From: Platanthera guangdongensis
Lineage: Eukaryota > Streptophyta > Magnoliopsida > Asparagales > Orchidaceae
Length of the DNA: 64,000 bases
Assembly (NCBI GenBank): GCA_039583875.1
Contig: CM077165.1
Location: 68,250,757 to 68,314,756, forward strand
Direction: 5' to 3'
Part shown: one piece after another, positions 63,776 through 64,000 of the stretch
Layout of the letters: each line of letters begins with the position of its first letter
Numbering within the stretch: position 1 is the stretch's first letter
Translations under genes and position numbers: made by a program
Notes under the pieces: model-generated
Databases searched by the model: none
What the model saw: only the letters and a program-made list of their open reading frames with translations
Told to the model about the DNA's origin: nothing

Positions 63776-64000
63776 TTAAAAGTTACCTGAGTGGAATAAC
63801 TCGGGATATTCCTCCAACATAGCTTGCTCTCGCTCCCATGAAAGCTCCTCACATCCGCAATTATCCAAACGGACTTTAACCATTCGGACTTCCTTGTTGC
63901 GGAGTCGCTTGACTGCAACATCTTCAATACGTACTGGCTTGACCCTTGTCGTTAGTTCATAATCAACCGGTACTTGATTGTCCGCAATGATCTGCGAAGG
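63776..64000 (-). pseudogene. Gypsy-2 chromodomain and integrase end, second copy, cut by window
   Basis: The element strand encodes the region from RIEDVAVKRLRNKEV to EEYPELF. The codon that is TGA at 17384-17386 is CGA here (63884-63886 region), so the chromodomain frame is open, and CGCEELSWERE replaces CECEELSWERE. It continues beyond the window. Confidence 0.85.

Larger units (their letters stand above)
57418..64000 (+). repeat. Second copy of 10820-17500
   Basis: 57420 aligns with 10821 and 64000 with 17500, in the same orientation. The copy spans four nested junctions: solo LTR/Gypsy-1 pol (58406), Gypsy-1 3' LTR (58602-60739), old Sirevirus LTR piece (60740-61531) and Gypsy-2 (61532 on). 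It is about 100 bp shorter, mainly through many one- or two-base deletions and fewer palindrome units. At some sites it keeps sequence the first copy has lost. Confidence 0.95.

Overview
This is plant nuclear DNA made almost entirely of nested LTR retrotransposons. I found no host gene, tRNA, rRNA or microRNA gene. The evidence for an angiosperm is Ty3/gypsy elements of the Tekay (Del) chromovirus type with a C-terminal chromodomain, Ty1/copia Sireviruses with an extra ORF after pol, initiator-Met-tRNA primer sites, and very long LTRs. The species cannot be read from the sequence.

Layout. (1) 1-622 is an LTR-like remnant. (2) 626-1753 is the decayed 3' end of an old Sirevirus on the + strand. 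Its single 3' LTR starts at 1754 and has been split into four pieces (1754-1955, 14229-15026, 24248-24646, 37890 to about 38894) by three later insertions. These are Gypsy-1 (1956-14228, +, TSD CAAGC), Gypsy-2 (15027-24247, -, no TSD found) and Sirevirus-3 (24647-37889, -, TSD CAAAT). Gypsy-1 itself carries a 3,077-bp solo LTR (8739-11815, TSD AAGCG) inside its chromodomain codons. (3) 39132-50484 is Gypsy-5 (-). Copia-4 (40480-48032, -) sits in its 3' LTR and Sirevirus-6 (50485-54531, -, truncated) sits in its pol. Sirevirus-6 is in turn cut by Gypsy-7 (54532-56917, +). (4) An exactly 500-bp N gap lies at 56918-57417. (5) 57418-64000 is a second, slightly different copy of 10820-17500 with all the same nested junctions. 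It is either an unpurged haplotype or a segmental duplication.

How the parts work. Each element encodes Gag (zinc-knuckle nucleocapsid), protease, reverse transcriptase, RNase H and integrase in its superfamily's order, and uses Met-tRNA priming at the 5' LTR and a polypurine tract at the 3' LTR. Nearly all pol genes are broken by stops or frameshifts. The best-preserved element is Sirevirus-3: its LTRs are nearly identical, and its 679-codon gag and 947-codon extra ORF are intact, but pol has four lesions.

The most interesting structure is regulatory. Upstream of its LTR TATA box Sirevirus-3 has a long array of the palindrome GTGTCGACAC on a grid of about 20 bp. The spacer in front of its extra ORF has the same arrangement: palindromes every ~21 bp, then TATAAATAGG, then a telo-box directly before the ATG. 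This looks like an internal promoter that copies the LTR's logic. The unrelated Gypsy-1 LTRs carry the same palindrome at exactly 20-bp spacing. Two other Sirevirus LTRs carry different GTCGA-centred motifs at 21-22 bp. Several gypsy LTRs carry the same GTGTC/GACAC half-sites in the opposite arrangement.
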